From: Candidatus Altimarinota bacterium
GTDB taxonomy: Bacteria > Patescibacteriota > Gracilibacteria > Absconditabacterales > Absconditicoccaceae
NCBI GenBank assembly: GCA_027046965.1
Contig: JALTWR010000029.1
Span: forward strand, 1 to 32,148
Length of the DNA stretch: 32,148 nucleotides
Direction: 5' to 3'
In this document: positions 8,555-19,656 of the stretch, piece by piece
Numbering within the stretch: position 1 is the first letter of the stretch
Layout: the number at the start of each line of letters is the position of its first letter
Translations under genes and position numbers: made by a program
The notes under the pieces: generated by a model
What the model was told of the DNA's origin: nothing
The model's input: the letters and a program-made list of their open reading frames with translations, nothing else
The model's database searches: none

Positions 8555-10414
8555 TTACATTTTAGTTACTATAGGTAAATTTAAAGCCTGCATCAGCCTT
8601 AAGAAACCTTGATGAAGGGTTTGCAAAAACACATATTTGCTTTTTTGAACTTCCAATTCCATCTCAACAATTTTTGGAGAATTACTATACCAACTGTTAA
8701 ATTCCTTTATCAATTCTAGCAAGAACTGTGCTACTAAATGAGGTTTATTAAGCCTTGAAGCTCTGGCTAAGATTTCCTCTACAAAAGATACTTTTTTTAT
8801 CAATCCTTTTTCGACCTCACTTAGATGAGATAGATCTATATCTTGAGAAGGATTTAACTTCATCAATAAGTTTTTAAGTCTCACATATCAATAAAGAACA
8901 TAAGTACCTGTATCTCCATTTAATTTTACTATTTTTTGAGGATCAAAATCTATGTTTTTAATCCTATCAGATTTAAGATCATTAAAAACCAATGAAGCTA
9001 CAGCCAGTTTTGAAGCTGTTTCCTCATCAATTTTATTTTTGAATTCCTCTAAAATATTCCGTTCAAGAGTGTTAATAAGATCCTCCAAATAAACTACATT
9101 ACCCTTCCTAGAAGACATTTTTTCTCACCCCATCAACATCAAACCGAATTCAACATGTTCAACATATACTTTATCAATCCATCACACTTTTTTAGCTAAT
9201 GCAAAAAGCAGTTGAAAATGCAAAGATTGTTCAGCTCATACAACATACAAGATCTTATCAGCTTTTAGCTTTGTCAACCTTAACCATAATGTAGCTAGAT
9301 CCCTAGTTGCATACAATGTAGTACCATCCTGTTTTCTCAAAAGCATTACCTCAACATCCTTATCAGCCCTGGATACTCATCATTTTTGAGGAATTCGACT
9401 ATTCCCCTCCTTTTTGAAATAAACCACCAATGCTCCCTGAGAATGAACAATATACCCTAAATCATCCAAAATTTTCAGTATCTCATCCACATATTCTTGA
9501 GCAAAAGCCTCTCACCACCACAAGTCAAACTCAATTCCTAGCTTTTGGAAGACTTGCTTATACTTCTCAATAGATAGATGACGAAACACTTTCCAAATAT
9601 AGACTATTCGCTCGTCTCACTTGTCCAAAAGAGCAAAATATTCTCTAGCCTTGATATCTTTATCTTCAAATGGAAGCAGTCTAAATACTGCATACAAATC
9701 TGCCATCACATCAATAGGACTTGACACAAAATTTTTAATTAACATATCCCCACTCCCCCATTTTTTTAAAAAGAATTCTAAAGTTGAATCTTGAGTTTCA
9801 AATCATTGATAAAATTTTTCAAACGCAAAAATCAGCTTACCAAAAGGCGTACCCCAATCTCAAATATAATTCCACCTCAAAACATCCCATCCCAAGAGCT
9901 GATGAATATTAGCTAGAGACTGACCAATAACTGAAGAGCGTAAATGTCACACACTCATCTGCTTTGCCACATTTGGAGAAGCATAATCTACAATAAGTTT
10001 TTTAGATGGTTTATCCTGAAGTCAATTATTTAAAAACTGTTCGATATAAAAATCTTTAAGATTAAAATTAATAAAAATTCCTGCTTGTTTGATTTCAACT
10101 AACTGCAATAAATCATCATCAGTTTGCAGTTTCTCAAAAACCCGGTCAGATACTTGCTTGATAGAGCTAAACTTATTTTTTTTAGACTCCCATACTCTTT
10201 TAATATCTACAATCAAATCAGGCCCTTTTACAGATGGGAAATCTACAACCTCTTCATCTACCTCCAAAGCCTGTTTAACTTTGTTTTTAACAACATCCAA
10301 AGGATTATTCAATGGATTAGATGAAGACTGATACAAATTGCTATCTAAATCAGGTTTTTGTAGATGTATTTCTCAAAAATGCTGGTATAATTTTTCATAT
10401 AAGCTATCTATCAT
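8555..10414 (-). CDS. argS: arginyl-tRNA synthetase
   Basis: The 619-residue class I synthetase charges tRNA-Arg with arginine. An N-terminal Add1-like domain occupies about 1-130. The catalytic core follows with ASPNVAKQMSVGHLRSSVIG, the family's HIGH-equivalent (VGHLRS), and later KMSSRKGN, the KMSK loop. Segments typical of ArgRS are present, such as YIGDWGTPFGKL and LYATRDLAT. The C-terminal helical anticodon-binding domain ends with LGFLRLMQALNLPI-type sequence. Several glycines are UGA. The start at ATG 10414 follows a promoter-like pair at 10451-10478. It heads a unit continuing into the Nudix, pilin-like and PH-like genes. The length is normal for the family. Confidence 0.95.
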
Positions 10415-10450
10415 CAAATTTCTTACATAGAAAAATAAAACTCTTCTAAA

Positions 10451-10478
10451 GTTATATAAAAATCTACTCTAGAGTCAA
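10451..10478 (-). promoter_or_regulatory. sigma70-like promoter of the argS unit, overlapping a palindrome
   Basis: TTGACT and TATAAC are 16 bases apart on the minus strand, between the DUF389 stop and the argS ATG. A perfect 10-base palindrome, ACTCTAGAGT (10466-10475), overlaps the -35 and spacer and could be an operator. Confidence 0.5.
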
Positions 10479-10494
10479 ACTCTATAGACTGGAT

Positions 10495-12111
10495 TTAACG
10501 AAGCTTTAAATAAGGGAAAACTCTCACATCTAATATATACCCTGAAAAATGTTCATCCAAAAACTTTTTAACTTGTTCCTGCCATCTTTTTACACCATCA
10601 GGATACTTATAATTTGCCTTAACTTCTATCTCAACCATCAACAAGTTTCCAGAAAAATCAATATTATAATTGTGGACCAAAACTCAATCAATCTTCAAAT
10701 CTCTCAAAAAACCCAATATTTCTGCCTTTTGCTGATCTTGTTTTGAAAGTTGAGGAGATTCGGAGGTTAATCTATATTCCACAAAAGGAGCCCATATAAG
10801 TTTAAATGTAAGCTGTGGGAAAGTTTGTTCTATCTTTTCTTCTATGGATTTTAGTTTTTGTTGAGAAAGGGTTTTATCAGGAGGCACTCCCAAAATTATT
10901 TTTAAAAGATAACTACCATTACCTATTTCCTCTAATATTAAGTCAACAACATCCACTTCTGGCATCTCTTGAGATAGCAATTTTCTAAGTTTTCCCCTTA
11001 TCAATTGTTGAGTTGAAGTATCTTGTCTATCACTCTGGATGGAAGCTATTCTAATAAGCTCCAAATCCAATTGAACGTTTCTATGCAAATCTTTTGAAAG
11101 TTTTTCTACCAAATTTTGTTGAAAATCACGGTAAAAAGTAATGCCTTCAGGGATTTTAAAAGTAGATTGAATAGCAACTTTATTTTTATCAATTAACTGG
11201 ACATTAATTTTATCTACAAGGATAGATGTACCAGAAAGCATATCATTTAAAATTGCCCTTACTTCATTTGTAAGTTTAATTTCCTCCTTAAAATTAACTA
11301 ACGATGTATACAACGGTAATGCTATAGCTACAATCAAAATACCTAAAAATGCAAAATTTCTAATCATTAACTTTTGCTGTTTTTCTACATGAGGAGTATA
11401 CCCAAAAAGTAAAAACACCACCACCCCAACAAATACAATTGCCAAAATGTTGGTCAAAAACAACATAAAACTTCAAAAAGCCAGTACATAATTGCCTAAA
11501 TAAAGCTCAATTCAGATTACAGAAAGGGGAGGTAATAAAGCAGCCGCAATAGCCACTCCAGCAACTGATTCACTGAGACGAGAAAAACGCAAAGACAAAA
11601 TAGCCACTAGTGCTCAAAACACAGCAATAAAAAGATCTAAAATATTTGGCCTGGTACGAGCTAATATTTCAGAAGTCTCTATCTTTAACGATACCACCCA
11701 GCTAGCACTCCAAGCAATTAGGACAGTCAAAATAAAGCTCAATACGATAGTCTTAGCTGCTATCAATATTATCTTTTTTTCTCATCTTGCTATACCCCAA
11801 GCAAGAGCATTGAGCGGTCTCAAAAAAGGAGCAATAAGCATAGCTCCTATAATAACCGCAACAGAATTTTGCAAAAGACCTAAAGTAGCTATAAAAGCTG
11901 CTAAAATTACTTCAAGCCAATAAAGCCTATCAGGAATACCATCATCTTTGATTCTCAACGCAATCTCTTTTTTTAGTTCAGGCTCCAAGTCCATCAAAGC
12001 CAATCTTTTCAAAAATTTTTTAAATTTATTCTCAAAGTCTTGACTTTGAACTGTAGGGTCAGGAATATTCTGATCAGGAACTAGATCTAATTGGGGATTT
12101 TGCTTCTCCAT
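10495..12111 (-). CDS. DUF389 family integral membrane protein
   Basis: The 538-residue product has a charged N-terminal region (1-70). A cluster of membrane helices follows, carrying AVIIGAMLIAPFLRPLNALAWG (near 92-113) and ESVAGVAIAAALLPPLSVIG. These are the hallmark repeats of the DUF389 family, which includes the TIGR00341 proteins. The membrane part ends near residue 275. A soluble C-terminal part of about 260 residues follows, with two repeats of similar predicted alpha/beta character that contain LSKDLHRNVQLDLELIR and a KLLSQEMPEVDVVDLILEE stretch. The cellular role of the family is not established. The gene has its own good promoter at 12145-12173 and starts at ATG 12111 with no SD. 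Confidence 0.85.
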
Positions 12112-12144
12112 CTAAAATCAACAAATAAGATAATTTATATATTA

Positions 12145-12173
12145 ATTATACTCCATCTATCTTTTGATATCAA
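12145..12173 (-). promoter_or_regulatory. strong sigma70-like promoter of the DUF389 gene
   Basis: On the minus strand TTGATA and TATAAT are separated by 17 bases, in the 70-base gap upstream of the DUF389 ATG. The predicted start is near 12138, leaving a leader of about 27 bases. Confidence 0.65.
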
Positions 12174-12181
12174 CTTAAAAA

Positions 12182-13381
12182 TTAAGCCGCCCTAAAAGAC
12201 ACCACCAATCCTAAAGCTACACTAACTATAATAGCTAGATATCTTGATAATATTCAAACATAAGGAACCACATTCTCTTCTGACAGATTTTGTATAGCAA
12301 CTACTTTCACCTTTTGAACGGATGATTCTGAAAACAATGGAGGATAATTTAATATTTTCTCGGGCAATATAACTTGTTTTCTTATTTCCCAGCCCGCAGT
12401 TCTAAAATCATAATATACTGGCATTCTCCCTATCGATTCCCCATCAACTACAATTTCTCTAACAGCATAATCTCCTATTCCTCTACCCTTGTCCTTAACA
12501 ATATTATCGATTGGCTCAACATTAAAAAACTCTAGCTTTACCTTATCAGGAGATATACCCCCAAAAATTTGTTTAAATTCTTCTTTTGATATCTTAAATA
12601 AACTCTCAAAATCATCATTGTTAACCTGATTCAGCTTATCTTCAATAAATTTTTTCAATGCAGCAATTATGATTTCTTTAATTTGAGCTTCATTAATATC
12701 CAAGCCAGGGAATACATCTTTAAGTTCTGGGACTAAAAATATTATTTCTCCTTCTGAGGATACCTTCCATCTTATTCTCTCCTCTAACCACTCTTCTACC
12801 ATTTCTATTTTTATATCTCCAAAACGCAACCTACCTGCAACTCATGTCATTTTATTATCATCAGATCAAGTAGCATTATCTCTAGTAGTTAATATTGTCT
12901 TTACTTGCCCATTACTAATTATAATTTCATCCACTCCTACAGAAAAATATCATAAGCCTACGCTTATCTTCGCAGTTCATTCCCTCACAAACAGATCATC
13001 CAAATTTGTACCGCTAATTTTTATTAGCTCTGATAGATTTTCACCATTAGCTAACTTTATTTCTTGAGGCAAAACAGACCTACCAGTTTTTAAATCGTAC
13101 AACTTTCACTCTCTAGAATATTTTTGTAAATCTAAGACAAAAAAATTATCAGGGATGCTTACTATATTCCCAGCAGTCCATTGATCTTCATATGACAATA
13201 CTGCATTAAGAATAGTTAAAGCCCTAATATGCTCTCAGTCCATATAATAAACTAAGGGCAAAAAAGCCTTATCTGGATTATTTTGCATAACTTCATTTCT
13301 AATACGAATTTCATTAGCCAACAGAGGTCTCTCAAAAAAATCTTGCAAGTACTGACCTTTTTCTTGCTCAGAATGCCTCAT
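12182..13381 (-). CDS. tail-anchored protein of unknown function
   Basis: I do not recognise this 399-residue protein. Most of it is soluble. The first 100 residues are mixed and contain a YYMDGEHIRALTILNAVLSY segment. The middle has beta-strand-like stretches with a GTAKISVGLGYFSVGVDEI pattern. Further on comes an acidic, helix-rich region (about 190-270) and then a Val/Glu-rich part. The last 22 residues, after VVPYVG, form one hydrophobic helix ending SFRAA, so the protein is probably anchored by its C-terminus with the bulk in the cytoplasm. No signal peptide is seen. Its promoter is a perfect consensus, which suggests strong expression. It precedes the DUF389 gene on the same strand but that gene has its own promoter. 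Confidence 0.7.
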
Positions 13382-13414
13382 CTTTTACAATAAAATTTTT
13401 ATAAAGCTATTTAT

Positions 13415-13443
13415 ATTATAGACCACTTATCTGGATGTGTCAA
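13415..13443 (-). promoter_or_regulatory. perfect consensus sigma70 promoter of the tail-anchored orphan
   Basis: TTGACA and TATAAT with exactly 17 bases between them lie on the minus strand. The start would be near 13408, giving a 26-base leader without an SD. It is divergent from the tRNA-Pro promoter 15 bases away. Confidence 0.75.
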
Positions 13444-13457
13444 TATAATTATTTTAT

Positions 13458-13485
13458 TTGATATCTTGTGAAAAATTACTATTAT
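13458..13485 (+). promoter_or_regulatory. promoter of the tRNA-Pro/adk operon
   Basis: TTGATA and TATTAT are separated by 16 bases, placing the start around 13492, two bases before the tRNA. This spacing is what a tRNA-headed transcript needs. Confidence 0.6.
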
Positions 13486-13493
13486 CACAAAGA

Positions 13494-13567
13494 CGGGCTG
13501 TGGCCCAGATGGCTAGGGCACCAGGCTGGGGGTCTGGTGGTCGTGGGTTCGAGTCCCACCAGCCCGA
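13494..13567 (+). tRNA. tRNA-Pro (anticodon GGG)
   Basis: The 74-base cloverleaf is complete. The acceptor stem is CGGGCTG/CAGCCCG, the D stem GCCC/GGGC, the anticodon stem CCAGG/TCTGG (one G-T pair) with loop CTGGGGG, the variable loop TGGTC, and the T arm GTGGG/CCCAC with TTCGAGT. The anticodon at loop positions 34-36 is GGG, so it reads CCC/CCU. The C1-G72 pair and A73 fit tRNA-Pro identity. The 3' CCA is not encoded. It is the first element of the plus-strand run that continues with adk. Confidence 0.95.
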
Positions 13568-13598
13568 ATTATTCGGATTTAAAAACAATAAAAAGTTT

Positions 13599-14195
13599 AT
13601 GATATTAGCCCTAATCTGACTTCCTGGAAGTGGCAAATGAATGATATCTAAACGACTAGCCTCTCAATATAATTTTAAGGTATTTACTCCAGGGGCAGAG
13701 TTTAGAAAGCTAGCATCTAAAGATCCTAAGTTAGCTCAAATACTGAATGATTGAAAGTTGGTCCCTCCCCATGTAGCTCAAAAAGCTCTGGGGGATTTTT
13801 TAAAAAAGCATAAAACTTCCAAAATTGTATTAGATTGATATCCCAGAAGCTTGGAACAAAAAGAAATGTTAGAAAGATATACTCAAGATTATCTTGGAAT
13901 ATACTTAAAAATAACACCCAAGATAGCATTTCAAAGAGTAGCAACAGCAATGTACAATCCTATTACAAATGAGCGTTTTCCAGCTCACTTCACTCATGAT
14001 CCCAAAACTGGGGTTAAACTCCAAAAAAGAGGAGATGATAATCCTCAATCTTTACAAAAAAGGATAGAAACGTTTAGGCAACAAACCCTACCATTGATCA
14101 AAGAACTCGAAACACAAAGCAAATTAAAAACAATAGATGCTTCCTTGCCACTGGATCAGGTAAAAAAACAAATTTTAGACATTATCGATTTATAA
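13599..14195 (+). CDS. adk: adenylate kinase
   Basis: The 198-residue product interconverts ATP + AMP and 2 ADP in the cytoplasm. The P-loop is GLPGSGKG at residues 7-14, where the first and last glycines are encoded by TGA. The usual Thr after it is Met. The AMP-binding region contains FTPGAEFRKLA, and DGYPRS marks the switch region before helix 4. The LID segment lacks the four zinc-binding Cys and reads TNERFPAHFTHDPKTGVKLQKRGDDN, with the conserved RxDD-like ending. The start ATG 13599 lies 31 bases after tRNA-Pro with no SD. The gene ends two bases before hpt. Confidence 0.92.
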
Positions 14196-14197
14196 CA

Positions 14198-14707
14198 ATG
14201 AAAGTGCTTTTAACTCACCAACAAATACAACAGAGAGTACAACAAATGGCAAATGATATAAATCAAGATCTAAGAAGTGAGGAAGTTGTATTTATTGGTA
14301 TTTTAAACGGAGCTTTTATGTTTTTTGCTGATTTGCTCAAGCATATCAATTTAAAAACAAAAGTAAGCTTTGTGCAACTTAGCAGTTACAATGAAACTAA
14401 TACATCATCCTGAAAAATAATATTTGTAAAAGAACTAGATTTAAATATAGAAGGCAAAAATGTAATCGCTGTAGATGATATTATAGATACAGGAAGAACT
14501 CTTAAATATTTCGTAGATTATTTATCAAATAAAAAACCATTAAGTATTCGTACTGCTGTATTACTAGATAAGAAGTCAAAAAGAGAGGTAAAATTTGAAG
14601 CAGATTATGTATGATTTGAAATACCTCCCTATTTTGTGTTTGGATATGGCTTAGATAACATCGGTTGATATGATAGAAATTTACCTGATATATATATCAA
14701 AAATTAA
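14198..14707 (+). CDS. hpt: hypoxanthine/guanine phosphoribosyltransferase
   Basis: The 169-residue product transfers phosphoribose from PRPP to a purine base for salvage. The PRPP-binding motif VIAVDDIIDTGRTL is near residues 89-102. The early loop VVFIGILNGAFMFFADLL and the flexible-loop region QLSSYNETNTSSGKI are typical of bacterial HPRT. The C-terminal region has YFVFGYGLDN and a YDRNLPDIY segment that covers the base. UGA codes three of its glycines. It starts two bases after the adk stop and ends three bases before the PriA-like gene, so it is part of the same operon; adk and hpt together serve nucleotide balance and salvage. Confidence 0.92.
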
Positions 14708-14710
14708 TCT

Positions 14711-15748
14711 ATGAACTACATTCACATCCAAAAAGATGGAAAAAATATCTTTGTTATTGATATGAAACAAGAAAAAGACAAATTTTTTTCTCAGTTATCT
14801 GTTAAAGGTATTCAAAAATATCTAAAACAAAATAAAAAAATATTAATACTAGCTAATAAAAAAGGATATTCTTCGGGCATTATATGTCAAGATTGCGGTT
14901 ATATTCCTCGTTGCCAAAAATGTGATGTGTCCATTTCTTACCACAAAGACAAAGCATGAAATTTTTTTGGTCTATGTCATATTTGCAAATCCCATTACGA
15001 ATATCCTTTAACTTGTCCCAGTTGTTGAGGAGCAAATTTAAAATTTTTTGGCACTTGAACTCAGCAAATTCAGGAATATCTGTCAATTAACTTTAATACA
15101 TCTGCCCTTATTATAGAAAGCCAGCAAGCCAATTCTCCCAAAAAAATCCAAAAGATTCAAGAGCAAATACATTCTCACCAAATACTAATAGCCACCTCTC
15201 TGTTAACTTTCCCCCCTCATAACCGAAAACCTGATTTAGTAATCATATTTAATGCAGATATAGGCCTCAACGTACCAGATTTTAATGCAAATTATAATAA
15301 TTTTTTATTTATATATGAAACCATTAAAAATTACTCCCCAAAAGCTTTTTTAATTCAGACATTTAATCCAGAAGCTTACAGTATTAAATACGCCACAAAT
15401 TTAGATATTAACTGATTTAAAAAGCAAGAGCTCGAATATAGGCAACAGTTCGCATATCCACCTTTTGGCCAGTTGGCAGTTTTGCTTTACAAAAATGAGA
15501 TAGAAGAAAAATTATTTAACAAAGTCAACAAAATATATCAAGATTTAGAGTATCTAAAGGAAAAGCTAAACTTTGAAATTGAAATTTTTCCCACTCCTCC
15601 TCTGGTATACAAAATGTTTGGTAAATACAGATACAATATCATACTCAAGGGAGAAAATGTTGAATCATTTTTGTTTGAGGCTAACAAACATATCAATTTT
15701 CAAAAGGAATGATTTCAAATAGATATCAAACCTCTTAATTTAGTATAG
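14711..15748 (+). CDS. priA: PriA-like protein: C-terminal helicase half only
   Basis: This 345-residue protein matches only the second half of primosomal helicase PriA, which is normally about 700 or more residues. It starts with IDMKQEKDKFFSQLS (the region opening helicase lobe 2). It goes on through ILILANKKGYSSGIICQDCGYIPRCQKCDVSISYH and LCHICKS...TCPSCGG, which give eight cysteines for two zinc sites, then GTGTQQIQEYL and a PDLVIIFNADIGLNVPDF segment where PriA has its motif V/VI region. The usual QGRAGR-like motif appears altered and Walker A and DEAH are absent, as is the 3'-DNA-binding domain. It cannot be a complete ATPase alone. No upstream in-frame extension exists because hpt ends three bases before the ATG. 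Confidence 0.8.
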
Positions 15749-15818
15749 ATTCAAAAAATATATTCAATTTAAAGTCGAAATGATTATAACCTTTTATGTT
15801 TAGCTCTATCAAAAGCCA

Positions 15819-18020
15819 ATGGACTTTTTAAACTATCTTAAAGATAATCTTAATCCTCAACAATATCAAGCGGCAACCTATATAGACACTTCATCCTTGA
15901 TTCTGGCTTGAGCTTGAAGTTGAAAGACAAGAACTCTAACATATAAAATAGCTTATTTGCTATGGCATCATAGGGTGCATCCTACCAATATTTTGGCAGT
16001 CACTTTTACTAACAAGGCTGCCAATGAAATGAAAGAGAGACTCAATCAAATTTACCAAAATATTACAAATGAAGATCACGACGATAATGTAGATTTTGAG
16101 CAGCTAGTTGCTAATTCCAGCAAGTCACCTTCAAATATAAAATTATCTGATTTACGAGTTTGAACCTTTCACTCTATATTTGTAAAAATACTCAAGGAAG
16201 ATATACATCACTTAGAAATGTGATACAACAGATTCTTTGGCATATATGACAGTAGTGACTCTTTGAGTTTGATAAAATCTATCATTAAACAAGACACCCA
16301 GCTATCAGATATTGATATTCAGATAGCAAAATCAAAGATTTCAGGATGGAAAAATATAGGGCTGCTGCCCCAAAAAGTATTGAATCAAGTAGAAGAAATA
16401 GATATTCCTATAGCAATTTTATATCAAAAATATCAACAACAATTAATCCAGGCCAACTCTTTGGACTTTGATGATTTATTGCTTTTGCCTTATCATCTTT
16501 TTCAAAAAGTCCCTCAAGTATTAAATAAATGGCAACAAAAATTCAAATACATCCTAGTAGACGAAGCACAAGATACCAACTGGATTCAGTTTGAACTTTT
16601 AAAACAGCTTTCTATATTTTCAAATTGACAAACTAATAATATCACTTTTATAGGAGATGATTTTCAATCAATTTATGGCTGGCGCTGAGCTATGATGGAA
16701 AATTTTCTAAATGTTCAAAAGCGACGAAAAGATATTAAGATTTTTAGATTAGAACTAAATTATCGTTCTCGCCCCCATATCGTGGAAGCTGGTAATAATA
16801 TTATCAAAAACAACATCCAACAATATCCAAAGACTATAAAGGCAACTAGAGAAGGAAAGGATAATATCAAAATATTGATAAGTGCAGATGAAATTGATGA
16901 AGCTGCAAATGTCATAGAACTTATCAAAAAGCTCCAAAAGGAAAAAGGATTTACTTTTAATGATTTTGCAATCCTTTATAGAACTAACGCTCAATCCCAG
17001 CCTTTTGAAGAAGCATTGATTACCGAAGGTATTCCTTACAAAGTTTGGTGAGGCTTCAAATTCTTTGAAAGGAAAGAAATAAAAGATATTGTAAGCTATC
17101 TTAAGGTACTATACAATCCTGCTGATAATATCTCTTTAAAAAGGATCATCAACACCCCTAACAGGAAAATAGGGAATGTAACTGTTCAAAAACTTGAAGA
17201 TTATGCTATTCAAAACAACTTATCTTTATCTGATATCATTTTCCAAATAGAAACTCTACCTTTAAGTCTAGGAACTTCTACCAAAAATGCTATCAAACAG
17301 TTTAGTCTAACACTAAAACTTTTGCAAAATGATATACACAACAAATCCCCATCACAGCTAGTAAAAGAAATTATTTCATTTACAAAATACAAGGAATGGC
17401 TTATAAAGCAAGAAGGAGAGGAAAAGGCTGAAGAAAAAATGGAAAATATTTGACAACTTATTACCATGGCTTCAAAATTTACCAATACTGGTAAAGAAGA
17501 ACTAAAAATGTTTTTGGATGAAATATCCCTAATGAGTGAATCTGATCAACAAGAAGATTGAGAAAGCGTCAAATTGATGACAATCCATGCTGCCAAATGA
17601 CTAGAATTCCCTGTAGTATTTGTAGTTTGATTGGAAGAAAATATATTTCCATTAACTAGAGCAAAATTCGAGCCCAAAGAAATGGAAGAAGAAAGAAGGC
17701 TAATGTATGTAGCTATTACCAGGGCCAAAGATATATTATTTTTGTCACTAGCGAAATCTCGTACACAATGGTGACAAACTCGCTACAACAAACAATCAAG
17801 ATTTATAGAAGAAATTCCATCTCATCTTGTCAAAATTTACGATATTTCGTCCTCGCGTCTCCAAAAACAACAAGACCTTTGAGTAGGGACTAAAATCAGA
17901 CATAAAATTTTTGGAGAATGAGAAATCATGGAAGTCTGGGGTAATATATGAATTGTAAAATTCTTCAACCCAAAATATGGTATCAAAAAGATTGATTTAA
18001 ATTTTTTGCAAAAATTGTAA
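15819..18020 (+). CDS. uvrD: UvrD/PcrA-type superfamily 1A DNA helicase
   Basis: The 733-residue 3'-5' helicase acts in nucleotide excision repair, mismatch repair or replication restart. Motifs in order are AGAGSGKTRT (residues 30-39), [99 protein letters not shown] and [13 protein letters not shown]. The three Walker A glycines at 15909, 15915 and 15921 are all TGA, the clearest proof of UGA=Gly in the window. An acidic insertion ([12 protein letters not shown]) lies between motifs Ia and Ib. The C-terminus ([15 protein letters not shown]...) resembles the PcrA/UvrD tudor-like RNA-polymerase-binding domain. Its stop abuts the exchanger ATG. Confidence 0.95.
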
Positions 18021-19007
18021 ATGGAGAATAATTTAATTTGGGCTATAGTAAAACTAGCTATTTGAATACCTCTATTAATATTTAGTGCAGATATACTAGT
18101 AAAATGAGCTAGTTCTTTGGCCAAAAAATTAGGTATATCTGCTCTAATGATATGATTAACCATTGTTGCTTTTGGAACTTCAGCTCCAGAATTGGCCATA
18201 AACATTATAGCAGCTTTTAAGGGACATACTGAACTAGCCTTATCCAATGTGCTGGGAAGCAATATAGCCAACATACTGTTAATATTGTGAGTAGCAGCCA
18301 TAATATATCCTATTAAGATCCAATCTGATCTAGTTAGGAAAGAAATACCATTTAACTTCATAATAACTCTTATTTTAGCTTTTTTGATACTTGATAAGTT
18401 AGCTGGTTACGATCAAAATATTGTAACTTGGTTAGATGCTTGAGTCTTATTGAGTATCTTTTGAATTTATTTTATGTACTTACTATACCAATTTATAAAA
18501 CAAAAAAATTCGAACCATCTCCAGCAAACCCAAATCGCTAGTTACTCTCCCCTTATTAGTCTTGTAATGATCTTATGATGAGCTATCTGACTGGCTCTTG
18601 GGGGAGAAATGATAGTACAAGGAGCAACAAGTTTAGCATACCTTCTAAAAATCCCCTCAGAAGTTATAGGTGCTACGGTTTTGGCTATTGGTACTTCCTT
18701 ACCAGAACTCGCAGTTTCAATCTTAGCAGCACTGAAAAAACACTCTGATATTGCTGTGGGGAATGCCATAGGAAGCAATATATTTAACATACTATGGATT
18801 TTAGGACTAACCTGACTAATAAACCCCTTACCATGATATCCATTGATATCAATAGATTTAACAATAGCCGGATTAGCCTCTTTGCTTTTGTTAGCCTTTG
18901 CTTTTTGGTTTGAAAAATACAAAATCACAAGAGGAGAAGGAATTTTTATGATAGCTTTGTATATAGCATACCTTGGATTTTTAACCTTTAAAACATTATA
19001 TTTTTAA
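18021..19007 (+). CDS. calcium/sodium antiporter, CaCA family (YrbG-like)
   Basis: The 328-residue membrane protein has about ten TM helices and both alpha repeats that form the ion path. Repeat 1 is GLTIVAFGTSAPELAINI with SNVLGSNIANILLILG. Repeat 2 is GATVLAIGTSLPELAVSI with GNAIGSNIFNILWILG. The Glu in each PELA motif is the ion-coordinating residue. The two halves are separated by a polar segment near residues 155-170. It probably expels Ca2+ in exchange for Na+ or H+. ATG follows the uvrD TAA with no gap, and the stop is one base before dedA, so the genes are translationally coupled. Gly by UGA is common in its helices. Confidence 0.92.
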
Positions 19008-19008
19008 A

Positions 19009-19656
19009 ATGATGCATTGGATACCAGATGCTGCAACTATAGAAAGCATTGTTCAATCTTGGTGATACTTAGCTATATTCTTTTTTATGACCATTGAAAG
19101 TATGTTTATCCCTTTCCCTTCTGAAATTGTTATGATCCCGGCTTGAGTATACTCAGCCAAGTGAGTTTTAAGCTTGCCGTTAGCCATCTTAGCTTGAACA
19201 TTATGAAGCATATTTGGAGCTATAATCAACTATTATATAGCGCACTGGGGAGGTAGACCTCTATTACAAAAAATGATAGATAAAAAGTTAATTAAAAAAG
19301 AACACTGGGAAAAAGGAGAAAACTTTTTCAAAAAAAATTGAAACACAGCAACTTTTATAGGAAGATTAATTCCTGTAGTTAGACAATATATTTCATTCCC
19401 TGCTGGCCTTTGGAAAATGAATATATGGCAATTTACCCTTTACACAGGTCTAGGAGCATGAATTTGGCTCACATTTTTAGCAATACTGGGATACATCTCC
19501 TACAAATATTTCTCACAAAATCCTCATCTAGTAGAAAAATACCAAAAAATAGGTAGTATTGTCTTACTACTAGCCATAACACTTTTTGTAATCTTCAAAT
19601 ACAAAGTTCACATTTATCTTAAAAATATGTGGGTATGAAAAAAAACCTACAAATAG
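19009..19656 (+). CDS. dedA: DedA family membrane protein
   Basis: The 215-residue protein has four or five hydrophobic segments and the DedA (SNARE-associated) signature. [19 protein letters not shown] lies near residues 30-48, and [18 protein letters not shown] near 120-137. The two Arg residues of the second motif are required in E. coli members. DedA proteins act as half-transporters or scramblases for undecaprenyl-phosphate and phospholipids, linked to envelope homeostasis. Two ATGs (19009 and 19012) are adjacent; the first is used here. With UGA as Gly the C-terminus extends through residue 215 and overlaps the start of htrA by 22 bases. Confidence 0.88.

Noticed and set aside
13454-13636. 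minus-strand ORF of about 60 residues
   Set aside because: It runs across tRNA-Pro and the start of adk on the opposite strand and has no family resemblance; it is the antisense reading of the tRNA.
17837-18361. minus-strand ORF of 174 residues
   Set aside because: It lies opposite the end of uvrD and the exchanger, both of which have conserved motifs; it is a shadow of those genes.
18542-18928. minus-strand ORF of 128 residues
   Set aside because: It is antisense to the second alpha repeat of the CaCA exchanger and has no recognisable protein features.
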